Part shown: one piece after another, positions 27,690 to 35,535 of the stretch
Layout of the letters: every line of letters begins with the position of its first letter
How positions within the stretch are numbered: the stretch's first letter is position 1
Notes under the pieces: model-generated
The model's input: only the letters and a program-made list of their open reading frames with translations
Told to the model about the DNA's origin: nothing
Database searches by the model: none
Program-made: the position numbers and the translations under genes
NCBI GenBank assembly: GCA_035570055.1
Contig: DATMLM010000053.1
Location: forward strand, 14,762-78,761
Reading direction: 5' to 3'
Origin: DASRDS01 sp035570055
Lineage (GTDB): Bacteria > Gemmatimonadota > Gemmatimonadetes > Gemmatimonadales > Gemmatimonadaceae
DNA length: 64,000 nucleotides

Positions 27690-28133
27690 CTATGCCTTGA
27701 TGACCCACACTTTGATTTCGGGACGGACATCGGCGTGCAGGCGAATCGGCACCCGGTAGACGCCGAGTGCGCGAATCGGCTCGTGGAGATCGACCTGACG
27801 CTTCTCGATCACGTACCCCTGACCCTCGAGTTGGTGCGCGATGTCGCTCGCGGTGACCGACCCAAACAGCTTGCCCTCTTCCCCGACGCGGGCCGAGAAG
27901 GTCAAGGAGACCTGGGCCAGCTTGTCCGCGACACCCTGCGCGGAGTCACGGCGGGCCGACTCGGCCGCCTCGAGCCGCTGACGCTCCTGCTCGATGCGCT
28001 TTTTGTACCCGGTCGTCGCGGGATACGCGAGGCCACGCGGCAACAAATAGTTCCGGCCGAATCCGTCCGAGACCTTCACGATGTCGCCGGGATGCCCGAC
28101 GTTCTCAACTGCTTGTCTAAGAATGACCTCCAC
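27690..28133 (-). CDS. rplI: 50S ribosomal protein L9
   Basis: This 147-residue two-domain protein begins at GTG 28133 behind GAGAGGA. The N-terminal domain has VENVGHPGDIVKVSDGFGRNYLLP, nearly canonical, then the long connecting helix (residues about 40-75) and the C-terminal domain with GKLFGSVTASDIA. It follows the DUF2232 membrane gene in the rpsF-rpsR-DUF2232-rplI order. Confidence 0.97.
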   Translation of the reverse strand: MEVILRQAVENVGHPGDIVKVSDGFGRNYLLPRGLAYPATTGYKKRIEQERQRLEAAESARRDSAQGVADKLAQVSLTFSARVGEEGKLFGSVTASDIAHQLEGQGYVIEKRQVDLHEPIRALGVYRVPIRLHADVRPEIKVWVIKA

Positions 28134-28146
28134 GTTCCTCTCCTCT

Positions 28147-29193
28147 TCAGGTAGTTGGGCGCGCCTTCGCCCGCCAATCTTCCCATGTATCGCCGAGCCC
28201 GATGAGGCCGAGCCCCAGCGCGAATGCGGGCGCGAGCAGCCCCGCGAGTAACGCCACGGCGAGCACCGTCACCAGCCCCGGCCGCGCCGACCGAAGGAAC
28301 CAGGCCAGCACTCCGGTGCCCCGTACTGCGTACAGCGTGCCGAAGAACAACGTGAGGTTCGCACCCACGTTTCGCCACGCGTGGAGCGTGGGCACGACTA
28401 GAAACACGATCCCGACGATCACGCCCCAAACCAACTGATCGTTGAACCGGAAGTCCTGCAGTCGGGCCAATGGCAGCCCAATGCGGGCCCGGCTCAGCCG
28501 GTGATACAACGCCCACGCCAGCGCGAGCGCGCACAGCGATTCCAGCAGCAGTAGCGCGGGGAAGAACCGCTCACTTTCCCGCGCCGGCACTGTCGTGACG
28601 AGCTCACGCATCGCCTGCTGCATCTCTTCGGCGCTCGCTCGACCCTCCGGCCCAACCGCCGTGAGCGCATTCTGGTACGCCTTCACGGACTGCTGCCACT
28701 CCTGCTCGGCGATCGCCGTTCGCCGATTGATCTCGCCCTCGATCGTCCGTCTCGCGGTCGTCGCGGGACGCGCGGCGCCGAGAAACGCGACCGCCGCCAA
28801 GGCCAGCGCGACCACGAGCGTCACGAGCGCGCGCGTGAAGAACCGGGCCGAGGGGACCGCCAAGGACACGAACCCGAAGGCCGCGGCCAACAGCACGGCC
28901 CACCCGCGCTCGAGCTCCACATATGCGACGCTCACACCAGCGGGCGCGGGCGCCGAGAACAGTGCCCCAACGGCCAGGAGTACCCAGGCGGCCGCGATCA
29001 GGAAGCGACCTCCCGAGACCCAGCCGACGAGCGCGCACGCTGCCAGCAGCGGCACGAGCAGCACGACCGGCTGCGCGATGGGTCCGAGGACCTGTAGCAC
29101 CGGTGTGGCCGGCAGCAGAAGAAAGCTGGCCAGCGCCGATAGAAACAGCACCCACCCGTGTTCACGCGGGGCGGCTGCCTCACCGGTGCTCAT
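28147..29193 (-). CDS. DUF2232 (YybS-like) integral membrane protein
   Basis: The protein has 348 residues with about eight hydrophobic segments in two clusters (roughly 15-150 and 215-335) and a charged soluble loop near 150-210. The C terminus GLGLIGLGDTWEDWR is typical of DUF2232 proteins, which are regularly encoded between rpsR and rplI. Some family members are suggested transporter components; the function here is unknown. It starts three bases after rpsR. Confidence 0.78.
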   Translation of the reverse strand: MSTGEAAAPREHGWVLFLSALASFLLLPATPVLQVLGPIAQPVVLLVPLLAACALVGWVSGGRFLIAAAWVLLAVGALFSAPAPAGVSVAYVELERGWAVLLAAAFGFVSLAVPSARFFTRALVTLVVALALAAVAFLGAARPATTARRTIEGEINRRTAIAEQEWQQSVKAYQNALTAVGPEGRASAEEMQQAMRELVTTVPARESERFFPALLLLESLCALALAWALYHRLSRARIGLPLARLQDFRFNDQLVWGVIVGIVFLVVPTLHAWRNVGANLTLFFGTLYAVRGTGVLAWFLRSARPGLVTVLAVALLAGLLAPAFALGLGLIGLGDTWEDWRAKARPTT

Positions 29194-29196
29194 GCG

Positions 29197-29427
29197 TTAC
29201 GCCGTGTGCCCCTTGATGTACGGGATGAGCGCGAGGAAGCGGGCGCGTTTGATCGCGGTCGACAGCTGACGCTGGTGCCGCGCGCACGTGCCACTCAGCC
29301 GACTCGGCAGGATCTTCCCGTGGTCCGTGATGAAGCGACCGAGCGTGCGATCATCCTTGTAATCAATGAACCGCACACGCGTCTCGCAGAACGGACATGA
29401 TTTCTGTTGCCGGCGCATGGTTGTCAT
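29197..29427 (-). CDS. rpsR: 30S ribosomal protein S18
   Basis: This 76-residue protein has the S18 core IDYKD-x-x-x-L-x-x-F-I and RLSGTCARHQR-x-L-x-x-AIKRAR-x-x-ALIPY. A zinc-type CPFC motif near residues 11-14 is retained. The ATG follows the rpsF stop codon with no spacing, so translation is coupled. S18 binds the 30S platform with S6. There is no ssb gene between rpsF and rpsR, unlike in many Gram-positive bacteria. Confidence 0.97.
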   Translation of the reverse strand: MTTMRRQQKSCPFCETRVRFIDYKDDRTLGRFITDHGKILPSRLSGTCARHQRQLSTAIKRARFLALIPYIKGHTA

Positions 29428-29796
29428 CTATTCCTCGTCGTCGTCGTCATCGTCACCACGACGGTTGCGCGCGGCTACCAGGTCCTCGTCGGACATCGGA
29501 GGCGCACCGACCTCGTGCTCGAACAGTGTGATCAAATAGCGGACGACGCCCTCGTCGAGCTTGAGCGCCCGCTCGAACTCCGGCAGGACCGTGGGCTCGA
29601 CGTTGAACCGGGCAACGACATAATACCCGGTCTCGCGCGGTCCGATTGTGTAAGCAAGTTGCCGGCGACCCCAATGGTCGACTTTCACTTCGCCAGTCGC
29701 GTGCAGCAATGCGTGTAGGCGATTGAGCTTCTCGGCAATGGCGGTGTCTTCGAGCGTTGAATCGAAGATGTAGACCGCCTCGTATTCACGTGGCAT
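29428..29796 (-). CDS. rpsF: 30S ribosomal protein S6
   Basis: This 122-residue protein begins MPREYEAVYIFDSTLED, followed by the S6 fold and the conserved WGRRQLAYTI and GYYVVARFN strands. A C-terminal tail of six consecutive aspartates and two glutamates (from about residue 114) is longer and more acidic than usual. GGGAGG precedes the ATG by six bases. It heads the rpsF-rpsR-DUF2232-rplI-rsfS operon, whose leader contains a stable hairpin. Confidence 0.97.
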   Translation of the reverse strand: MPREYEAVYIFDSTLEDTAIAEKLNRLHALLHATGEVKVDHWGRRQLAYTIGPRETGYYVVARFNVEPTVLPEFERALKLDEGVVRYLITLFEHEVGAPPMSDEDLVAARNRRGDDDDDDEE

Positions 29797-29828
29797 CGCG
29801 AGCCTCCCTGTGGTCTCATGAGCCGCCC

Positions 29829-29850
29829 CTCGCGGGCTCGTAACCGCGAG
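29829..29850 (-). promoter_or_regulatory. Hairpin in the rpsF leader, possible S6:S18 autoregulatory element
   Basis: Seven-base perfect arms (29829-29835 and 29844-29850, CTCGCGG/CCGCGAG) enclose an eight-base loop, about 33 bases upstream of the rpsF start codon. S6:S18 is known to repress its operon through a leader hairpin with a conserved CCG in many phyla. This hairpin has CCG next to the stem, but I cannot confirm the full motif. Confidence 0.35.
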
Positions 29851-29876
29851 AGGAGGGTAAGTTGTCGGAACGCCGT

Positions 29877-29905
29877 AAGTTAACGGATCACAGCAGCCGA
29901 TTCAA
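29877..29905 (-). promoter_or_regulatory. Candidate sigma70-type promoter for the rpsF operon
   Basis: On the minus strand TTGAAT (29905-29900) is followed after exactly 17 bases by TAACTT (29882-29877). The predicted start is near 29870, giving a leader of about 74 bases that contains the hairpin at 29829-29850. The spacing is ideal; the hexamers are only moderate matches. Confidence 0.4.
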
Positions 29906-29951
29906 CGCGCCGAAGCAGGAGCGGCGCAGCCGCGACTTCAAATAAGCTTGG

Positions 29952-29995
29952 GTTCGACGTGTAAGTGGACCAAAAGGGACACTTACACGTTGAAC
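29952..29995 (-). terminator. Long stem-loop at the end of ychF
   Basis: Two 16-base arms (29952-29967 and 29980-29995) pair with one G-T-type mismatch around a 12-base loop. The arm nearest ychF contains the ychF stop codon. No run of U follows, so this is either a non-canonical terminator separating the prs-rplY-pth-ychF transcript from the rpsF promoter, or a 3'-end stabiliser. Confidence 0.5.
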
Positions 29996-31083
29996 CGGAA
30001 CAACATGACGTCGCCGTCCTGGACGACGTACTCTTTGCCCTCGGATCGCACGACGCCTTTGTCGCGGGCCCCCTTCCAGCCGCTATTGGCGACGAACGCG
30101 CCGTAGGCCACGGTCTCGGCGCGGATAAACCCGCGCTCGAAGTCCGTATGTATGACGCCAGCGGCGACCGGAGCGGTGTCGCCGCGATGGATCGTCCACG
30201 CCCGCACCTCCTGCTCGCCCGCCGTGAAGTACGTCTCCAGCCCGAGCAGGTCGTAGCTCGCGCGGATCAACCGGTCGAGTCCCGCGGACTCGAGGCCGAG
30301 CGATCCCAGAAACTCGGTGCGCTCCTCTGGCGACAGCTCGGCCAGCTCGGCCTCGATGTGCGCCGAGAACGGGACAACGTCGGCGTGCTCGCCCGATGCT
30401 TTGACCGCCTCTCGGAGGGCCGTGAGATACTTGCCCTCGTGGCCCGCCAGTTCGCTCTCCGTCACATTGGCGGCATACAGCACGGGCTTGACCGTCAACA
30501 AGGCCAACGGTGCAAGCACCTCGCGTTGAGTACCTGACAGCTTGAGCTCCCACAACGGGCGGCCGTTCTGGAGCGCCGAGTAAGCCAGTTCGAGGGTCGG
30601 GAGCTCGGCCAGTGCGGCCTTGTCGTTCGACTTGGCGCTGCGCCGCGTCTTGTCCAGCCGCTTCTCGACGACCGAGAGATCCGCGAGCGCCAATTCGAAC
30701 TCGATGACCTCGCGATCACGCACGGGGTCGACCGAGCCCATGACGTGGGTGACGTCGGGGTCGTCAAAGGCCCGCACGACATGCACGATGGCGTCAGTCT
30801 CGCGGATATTGGCGAGGAACTTGTTGCCGAGTCCCTCGCCCTCGCTGGCGCCTTTGACGAGTCCGGCGATGTCCACGAATTGCACGACAGCCGGCACGAC
30901 TTTCTTTGGATGCACGATGTCGGCGAGAACCGGAAGACGAGCGTCAGGTACTTCGACCATGCCGACGTTCGGCTCGACGGTGCAGAACGGATAGTTCGCC
31001 GCCTCGGCCTTGGCCGCGGTCAGCGCATTGAACAACGTCGATTTGCCGACGTTGGGGAGTCCAACGATTCCGAGTTTAAGCAT
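29983..31083 (-). CDS. ychF: Ribosome-binding ATPase YchF (Obg-like)
   Basis: The protein has 366 residues. The G domain has GLPNVGKST at 8-16 and VDIAGLVKGASEGEGLGNKFL (switch II region), with NVTE replacing the usual NKxD so that ATP rather than GTP is preferred, as known for YchF. A helical insertion and a C-terminal TGS domain follow, ending in DGDVMLFRFNV. YchF is a widely conserved ribosome-associated regulator. Its ATG overlaps the pth stop by eight bases. Confidence 0.96.
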   Translation of the reverse strand: MLKLGIVGLPNVGKSTLFNALTAAKAEAANYPFCTVEPNVGMVEVPDARLPVLADIVHPKKVVPAVVQFVDIAGLVKGASEGEGLGNKFLANIRETDAIVHVVRAFDDPDVTHVMGSVDPVRDREVIEFELALADLSVVEKRLDKTRRSAKSNDKAALAELPTLELAYSALQNGRPLWELKLSGTQREVLAPLALLTVKPVLYAANVTESELAGHEGKYLTALREAVKASGEHADVVPFSAHIEAELAELSPEERTEFLGSLGLESAGLDRLIRASYDLLGLETYFTAGEQEVRAWTIHRGDTAPVAAGVIHTDFERGFIRAETVAYGAFVANSGWKGARDKGVVRSEGKEYVVQDGDVMLFRFNV

Positions 31084-31639
31084 TGTATTTGTTCATAGCG
31101 ACGCCGATGCCCTCGCGCAGCCACGTCTCGATGGCAGCTTGATAGTCGGGCATGCGCTCGACGATCATGGCCCGCTCGGCCTTTCCGAATGGTCCCAGCA
31201 CGAAGTCAGCCAGGTCGCCGTGCTCATGCTCCGGCGCAATGCCGACGCGCATGCGGGCGTACTCGCGCGACCCGATCTCGTGCTCGATGCTCTTGAGACC
31301 GTTGTGGCCACCCGCGCTGCCATCCGCTCGCAGCCGAAGCTTGCCGAGTGGGAGCTGCACCTCGTCGACTACGACGAGAAGATCCGTCACGGGCGACCAG
31401 AATGCCCTGCGCAAGTACGGCTTGAGAACGGCGCCGCTCAGGTTCATGTACGTCAGAGGCTTGATAAGTCGGGTGCGGATAGGGCCGACCGTGCCGGACG
31501 TGACAAGGGCGTCGCCGTCCTTCTTCCACCGGTCAAAACGCCAAACGTCGGCTAGGTGGTCGACCACCCACCAGCCGACGTTGTGACGCGTGGCTTCGTA
31601 CTCTCGCCCCGGGTTCCCGAGGCCGAGGATCACTTTCAG
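31076..31639 (-). CDS. pth: Peptidyl-tRNA hydrolase, probable CTG start
   Basis: Pth releases peptides from peptidyl-tRNA that drops off ribosomes. With CTG at 31639 the protein starts (M)KVILGLGNPG, the usual Pth N terminus, and has 187 residues; the catalytic histidine is H19 in ATRHNVGW. GTG 31633 would give MILGLGNPG. The GAGGAG ribosome-binding site at 31648-31653 is eight bases from the CTG but 14 from the GTG, favouring CTG. Other motifs: KPLTYMNLSG, VDEVQLPLGKLRLR, GGHNGLKSI. It follows rplY by two bases. Confidence 0.93.
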   Translation of the reverse strand: MKVILGLGNPGREYEATRHNVGWWVVDHLADVWRFDRWKKDGDALVTSGTVGPIRTRLIKPLTYMNLSGAVLKPYLRRAFWSPVTDLLVVVDEVQLPLGKLRLRADGSAGGHNGLKSIEHEIGSREYARMRVGIAPEHEHGDLADFVLGPFGKAERAMIVERMPDYQAAIETWLREGIGVAMNKYNA

Positions 31640-31641
31640 TG

Positions 31642-32310
31642 CTATTTCTCCTCGGTCTCTTCCTCGGTCTTCTTCGCCCTGATGACCTCCGGCTCCGCCG
31701 CCGGTGCCACCTCGGCGCCCTCGGCTGTCGGCGCCGCGGCTTCCTCGATCACCGCACGCGGGGCCGAGACGACGACGATCGTCGTGTCGCCTTCGGTTAT
31801 GGCGGTCACGCCCGCCGGAAGTGTGAGGTCGCTGACGTGGACCGACTCGCCGATCTTCATGTTCTCGACGTTGACGTCGATGTGGTTCGGCATGTTCACC
31901 GGGTCGACCTCGATTTCGAGGTCACGCAGCGTTTGGTCCATCACGCCGCCCTCGAGGCGAACGCCCTCGGGTATGCCGACCAGCACGATCGGGATGCGCA
32001 CCGACACCATTTCGCCGGCGACCAGTTCCTGGAAGTCGACGTGGAGGTATTCGCGCTTGAATGGGTGGCGCTGGATCTCGCGGATCAGCGTGCGCGACGT
32101 CTTCCCGCCGACCGCGAGCTCGATCACTGTGCTCTCGGCCGAGATGTGCTCGAGGAGCTTCTCGAAGTCGCGCGTATTGATCGCGAGCGCCTGCGGCTCT
32201 CTCGCGTGGCCGTAGATAATGCCCGGGATCTGCCCGGCCGCCCGCATTTTTCTCGCGACACCCTTTCCGGTTCCCGTTCTCGGCGTCGCTGCCAGTTGTG
32301 CTGTAGCCAT
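31642..32310 (-). CDS. rplY: 50S ribosomal protein L25/general stress protein Ctc
   Basis: The protein has 222 residues: an N-terminal 5S-rRNA-binding L25 domain (about 1-95; R-x-x-G-x-x-PGIIYGH) and a C-terminal TL5/Ctc beta domain (about 100-185; VPV-like strands, DLEIEVDPVNMPNHI-x-V-x-V). An acidic A/E-rich tail of about 35 residues ends EETEEK. AAGGGA precedes the ATG. It is 12 bases after prs, in the order prs-rplY-pth-ychF that is common in bacteria. Confidence 0.95.
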   Translation of the reverse strand: MATAQLAATPRTGTGKGVARKMRAAGQIPGIIYGHAREPQALAINTRDFEKLLEHISAESTVIELAVGGKTSRTLIREIQRHPFKREYLHVDFQELVAGEMVSVRIPIVLVGIPEGVRLEGGVMDQTLRDLEIEVDPVNMPNHIDVNVENMKIGESVHVSDLTLPAGVTAITEGDTTIVVVSAPRAVIEEAAAPTAEGAEVAPAAEPEVIRAKKTEEETEEK

Positions 32311-32322
32311 GTGAGTTCCCTT

Positions 32323-33276
32323 TTAATCGAACAATGAGCTGACCGACTGGTCAAAGTGCGTGTATCGAATAGCCTTGGCGAGCAGTTCCCCGACCGACAG
32401 CACCTTGAGCGACGGAAACCGCCGCTCCGGTGGCGTCTCGATCGTATCGGTCACCGTCACCTCGGTGATCGGCGCGCCGGCGAGCCGCTCGGGCGCGGGG
32501 CCCGAAAGCAGCGCGTGCGTCGCACAGACGAACACCTCGTTCGCGCCAAGCCGCTTGAGGGCCCGCGCGGCCTCAGTCACCGTCCCCGCCGTATCAATCA
32601 TGTCATCGACGATGAGGCAATCCCGATCCTCGACTTCACCGACAACATTGACAACTTCGGCGACGTTAGCCTTCGGTCGCCGTTTATCGATGATGGCCAG
32701 GGTCCCATCGAGCCGCTTCGCAAACCCTCGGGCCATCTTGGCCGCGCCGACGTCAGGCGCGACCACAACCAGATCCTTCAAGTTTTTCTTGCGATAATGC
32801 GAGACGAACACGGGCGCCGCGTACAGATGGTCGACCGGCACGTCGAAAAACCCTTGCAACTGATGTTGGTGGAAGTCGAGGCCCAGGACCCGGTCCGCAC
32901 CGGCGGTCTGGATCATATTCGCCATCAACTTCGCCCCAATCGCCACCCGCGGCTGATCCTTTCGATCTTGCCGCGAGTAGCCATAGTACGGCATGACGCA
33001 CGTGATGCGCGCCGCGGACGCCCGCCGCGCGGCATCGATCAACAGCATCAACTCGAGGACGTTGTCGGCCGGAGGGTTCGTCGGCTGGACGATAAAGATG
33101 TCCGAGCCTCGAATGTTCTCGTCTATCCGCACAAAAATTTCCCCGTCCGTAAACCGCGACGAGGTCACCTTGCACAGCTCAACGCCAAGGCAGCGGCCAA
33201 TCTCATCGGCCAGGGGGCGGTTAGCCGTCCCCGAGAGCAGCTTGAAGCCCTGCCGCGGTACCCCAGTGCCGTCCAT
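32323..33276 (-). CDS. prs: Ribose-phosphate pyrophosphokinase (PRPP synthetase)
   Basis: This 317-residue class I enzyme makes phosphoribosyl pyrophosphate from ribose-5-phosphate and ATP for nucleotide, His and Trp synthesis. Motifs: FTDGEIFVRI, the ATP loop YGYSRQDRK, DFHQHQLQGFF, and the PRPP-binding VDDMIDTAGT. It heads the minus-strand operon with rplY, pth and ychF. The upstream neighbour expected from common gene orders, ispE, is instead 16 kb away beyond tRNA-Gln. Confidence 0.97.
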   Translation of the reverse strand: MDGTGVPRQGFKLLSGTANRPLADEIGRCLGVELCKVTSSRFTDGEIFVRIDENIRGSDIFIVQPTNPPADNVLELMLLIDAARRASAARITCVMPYYGYSRQDRKDQPRVAIGAKLMANMIQTAGADRVLGLDFHQHQLQGFFDVPVDHLYAAPVFVSHYRKKNLKDLVVVAPDVGAAKMARGFAKRLDGTLAIIDKRRPKANVAEVVNVVGEVEDRDCLIVDDMIDTAGTVTEAARALKRLGANEVFVCATHALLSGPAPERLAGAPITEVTVTDTIETPPERRFPSLKVLSVGELLAKAIRYTHFDQSVSSLFD

Positions 33277-33320
33277 ATCCAGAGCCTCTTAAGCTAGATC
33301 TCCCCACCAAGCCCGTCAAC

Positions 33321-34205
33321 ATGCTCGTCCTACTCGACGAAGACAAGATTCGTTCGGCGCTCAGCTATGAAAAGCTGATTCCAACAATGTCCCGAGCGCT
33401 CGCCGCGTTCTCGACCGGACGGGTGACGCAGCCCGTCCGCACGATTCTCAGCATCCCCGATCACTCAGCCTTCTACGGCGTGATGCCGGTCGCCGATGAG
33501 ACGATGCTCGGCGCCAAGCTCGTGACCGTCTATCCGCACAGCGAGCCGACGCACAAGGCGGTGATTCAGCTGTTCGATGCCGCAACCGGAACCCCTCTCG
33601 CCCTCCTCGACGGCCGGCTCATCACCGAGATGCGAACGGCCGCCGTCTCGGCCGTTGCCACGCAACTCTTGGCGTCGCCAAACGCGCACACGTTGGCGAT
33701 TCTCGGCAGCGGCGTCCAGGCGCGAGCGCACGTCGCCGCGCTCCGGCTCGTGCGCACGTTCGACCAGATTCGGGTGTGGAGTCGGAACGCGGAGCACGCC
33801 AAGCGGTTCGCCGACGAGGTCGGGGCCAAAGTGACCTCGGCAGAAGAGGCCGTGCGCGGCGCCGACGTCGTCTGCACGGTGACGCATTCGCCGGAGCCCG
33901 TGCTCAAAGGCGAGTGGCTCGACCATGATGCGCACGTAAACGCGGTCGGCGCGGTCGGCCGGGCGGCGCGCGAGGTCGACGGCGTCGCAATGGCCCGCTC
34001 GACAGTGGTCGTCGACTCGCGGGCCGCCGCGCTACAGGAAGCTGGTGATGTACTGCTCGCCGGCGCGACGATCTACGCCGAGCTCGGGGAGCTGATTGCG
34101 GGAAGCCAGCAGGTGCCGCCCGAAGGGCGTACCGTTTTCAAATCGCTCGGCCTGGCCGTCGAAGACCTGGCCGCCGCACGACTCGTCTACGAGGCACTCG
34201 CATGA
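33321..34205 (+). CDS. Ornithine cyclodeaminase/mu-crystallin-family protein
   Basis: The protein has 294 residues with the family layout: an N-terminal beta domain with M-R-T-A-A (EMRTAAVSAVAT) and a Rossmann domain with LAILGSGVQARAHVAAL and VWSRN. A block HVNAVGA follows. Members include ornithine cyclodeaminase, alanine dehydrogenase and Delta1-pyrroline-2-carboxylate reductases, which cannot be told apart here. It starts 44 bases from the divergent prs and overlaps the SDR gene by four bases (ATGA), so the two enzymes are probably co-translated. Confidence 0.83.
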   Translation: MLVLLDEDKIRSALSYEKLIPTMSRALAAFSTGRVTQPVRTILSIPDHSAFYGVMPVADETMLGAKLVTVYPHSEPTHKAVIQLFDAATGTPLALLDGRLITEMRTAAVSAVATQLLASPNAHTLAILGSGVQARAHVAALRLVRTFDQIRVWSRNAEHAKRFADEVGAKVTSAEEAVRGADVVCTVTHSPEPVLKGEWLDHDAHVNAVGAVGRAAREVDGVAMARSTVVVDSRAAALQEAGDVLLAGATIYAELGELIAGSQQVPPEGRTVFKSLGLAVEDLAAARLVYEALA

Positions 34206-34969
34206 TGCAAGGGAAAGTCGCACTGGTGACCGGTGGCAGCTCGGGAATCGGCCTCGCTACCGCCCACCTGTTCGCGCGACAGGGCGCATCGGTTGTCATC
34301 GCCGCGCGTAATCCCCAACGCGGTGCCGCCGCGCTGTACGCGCTGCGCGCGGCCGGAGCCGACGCGGAATTCGTGCAGACGGACGTCTCCGTGAATGACG
34401 AAGTCTCGGCCCTCCTCCGCGCCGTCATCGAGCGCTACGACCGCCTGGATTTCGCGGTGAACAGCGCCGCGACCGACGAGGTCGGGATGGGACTCACGGC
34501 GGACTTGAGCGAAGCCGAGTTCGACTCGGCGATCGCGCTCAACTTGAAGAGCACCTGGCTGTGCATGAAGTACGAGATCAAACGGATGCTCGAGCAGAGA
34601 GAGGGGGGCTCGATCGTGAACGTCTCATCGGTGAATGGCCTGGGTGGCGTGCCTGGTGCCGGCACGTACGCGGTCGCCAAAGCCGGCGTCATCGCCCTCG
34701 CGAAATCGGCCGCGATGGAGTACGCCGCCCGGCGTATCCGGGTCAACGCGCTCGTTGCCGGGGCGTATGACACGCCGTTGCTTCGGAGGGCGGTCGAGCG
34801 GTATGCGAAAGGCGACACGAGCGCCTACACCAGCCGCATTCCACTGGGGCGGATCGGGAACCCGGAAGAAGCGGCCGAAGCGGCCGTCTGGCTCTGCTCG
34901 GATGCCTCAAGCTATGTCACCGGGAACGCCATGATCGTCGACGGCGGCATGACCAGCTGGGCGCGTTGA
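34202..34969 (+). CDS. Short-chain dehydrogenase/reductase
   Basis: This 255-residue classical SDR has TGGSSGIG at 10-17 for cofactor binding, catalytic S143, Y156 and K160 (YAVAK), and the final YVTGNAMIVDGG. The usual NNAG reads NSAA (87-90). An arginine following the first strand (AARN) suggests NADP preference. The substrate is unknown. It is coupled to the ornithine-cyclodeaminase-like gene, suggesting successive steps on an amino- or keto-acid. Confidence 0.88.
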   Translation: MMQGKVALVTGGSSGIGLATAHLFARQGASVVIAARNPQRGAAALYALRAAGADAEFVQTDVSVNDEVSALLRAVIERYDRLDFAVNSAATDEVGMGLTADLSEAEFDSAIALNLKSTWLCMKYEIKRMLEQREGGSIVNVSSVNGLGGVPGAGTYAVAKAGVIALAKSAAMEYAARRIRVNALVAGAYDTPLLRRAVERYAKGDTSAYTSRIPLGRIGNPEEAAEAAVWLCSDASSYVTGNAMIVDGGMTSWAR

Positions 34970-34980
34970 CAGTCTGCTGG

Positions 34981-35004
34981 TACCATGGTACTTATGTACC
35001 ATGG
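34981..35004. promoter_or_regulatory. Operator-like inverted repeat spanning the start of a ribbon-helix-helix gene
   Basis: Nine-base perfect arms CCATGGTAC (34983-34991) and GTACCATGG (34996-35004) flank a four-base loop TTAT. The octamer TACCATGG also recurs directly at 34981 and 34997, 16 bases apart. The second arm includes the ATG of the following gene, whose product looks like a ribbon-helix-helix DNA-binding protein. This suggests autoregulation; as RNA the hairpin would also mask the start codon. Confidence 0.55.
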
Positions 35005-35237
35005 AAATCGAACGTGTTCAAACCGGCGTCCGGCTGGAGAAGCGCACCCTAAAAGTGCTCAAGGGGCTCGCCGAGTATCTCGACTTGTCGCTGGGCGACC
35101 TGCTCGAGGGAGTCATCTGGCATGCGTTCGAGGGGCGCGCGCCGTTTGCGCCGGAGACGGTGGAGCAGATCCAACGGCTTCGGACAGTGTATGGGCTCAC
35201 GCTGACCGCCGAGGACAGTCATCGCCATGCGGACTGA
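35001..35237 (+). CDS. Small ribbon-helix-helix-like protein
   Basis: The protein has 78 residues. Residues about 6-45 fit the ribbon-helix-helix pattern: a short strand VQTGVRLEKRT, helix LKVLKGLAEYLD, turn LSLG, and helix DLLEGVIWHAF. The C-terminal 30 residues look like a partner or ligand region. It may be a transcription factor or antitoxin-like regulator; no toxin is adjacent. Its start lies within the inverted repeat at 34983-35004, and no other ribosome-binding site is evident. Its stop overlaps the next gene. Confidence 0.6.
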   Translation: MEIERVQTGVRLEKRTLKVLKGLAEYLDLSLGDLLEGVIWHAFEGRAPFAPETVEQIQRLRTVYGLTLTAEDSHRHAD

Positions 35238-35535
35238 GCGCATCCTCGCGGTGTACCGGGCGATTTTTGTCGCGGCCATCGTCGCGCTGAGCGTCCAGAC
35301 GATGACGCACGCGAACCGATTGGCCGATCACCATTTCTGGCTCGCGGCCATCGAGATCGTGGCGTCGCTCCTGCTCCTGTTCAGGCGGACGCAGCGTGTC
35401 GGGCTGTCCCTGCTGCTCGCCGTGTTCAGCGTTGCGATCGTCGTCAACGTCGCGAGCGGCGGCCTGCCATTCGGGCTCGTGTTGTTCGGAGCCAGCGCGG
35501 TGACTATCGTGTTGCTCGATGGGGCAATACGCTGA
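35227..35535 (+). CDS. Small membrane protein of unknown function
   Basis: The protein has 102 residues with about three hydrophobic helices (roughly 10-25, 38-52 and 60-97) and no recognisable motif. It overlaps the ribbon-helix-helix gene by 11 bases and the AraC gene by 17, so the three are one transcriptional unit. It could be a small sensor or transporter subunit, but nothing in the sequence decides this. Confidence 0.6.
   Translation: MRTERILAVYRAIFVAAIVALSVQTMTHANRLADHHFWLAAIEIVASLLLLFRRTQRVGLSLLLAVFSVAIVVNVASGGLPFGLVLFGASAVTIVLLDGAIR

Noticed and set aside
33277..33320. A duplicated tRNA-Gln 3' end (att site) opposite the island's tRNA boundary
   Set aside because: Only a few bases (CCCCACCA) resemble the tRNA end; far too short to call an attachment site.
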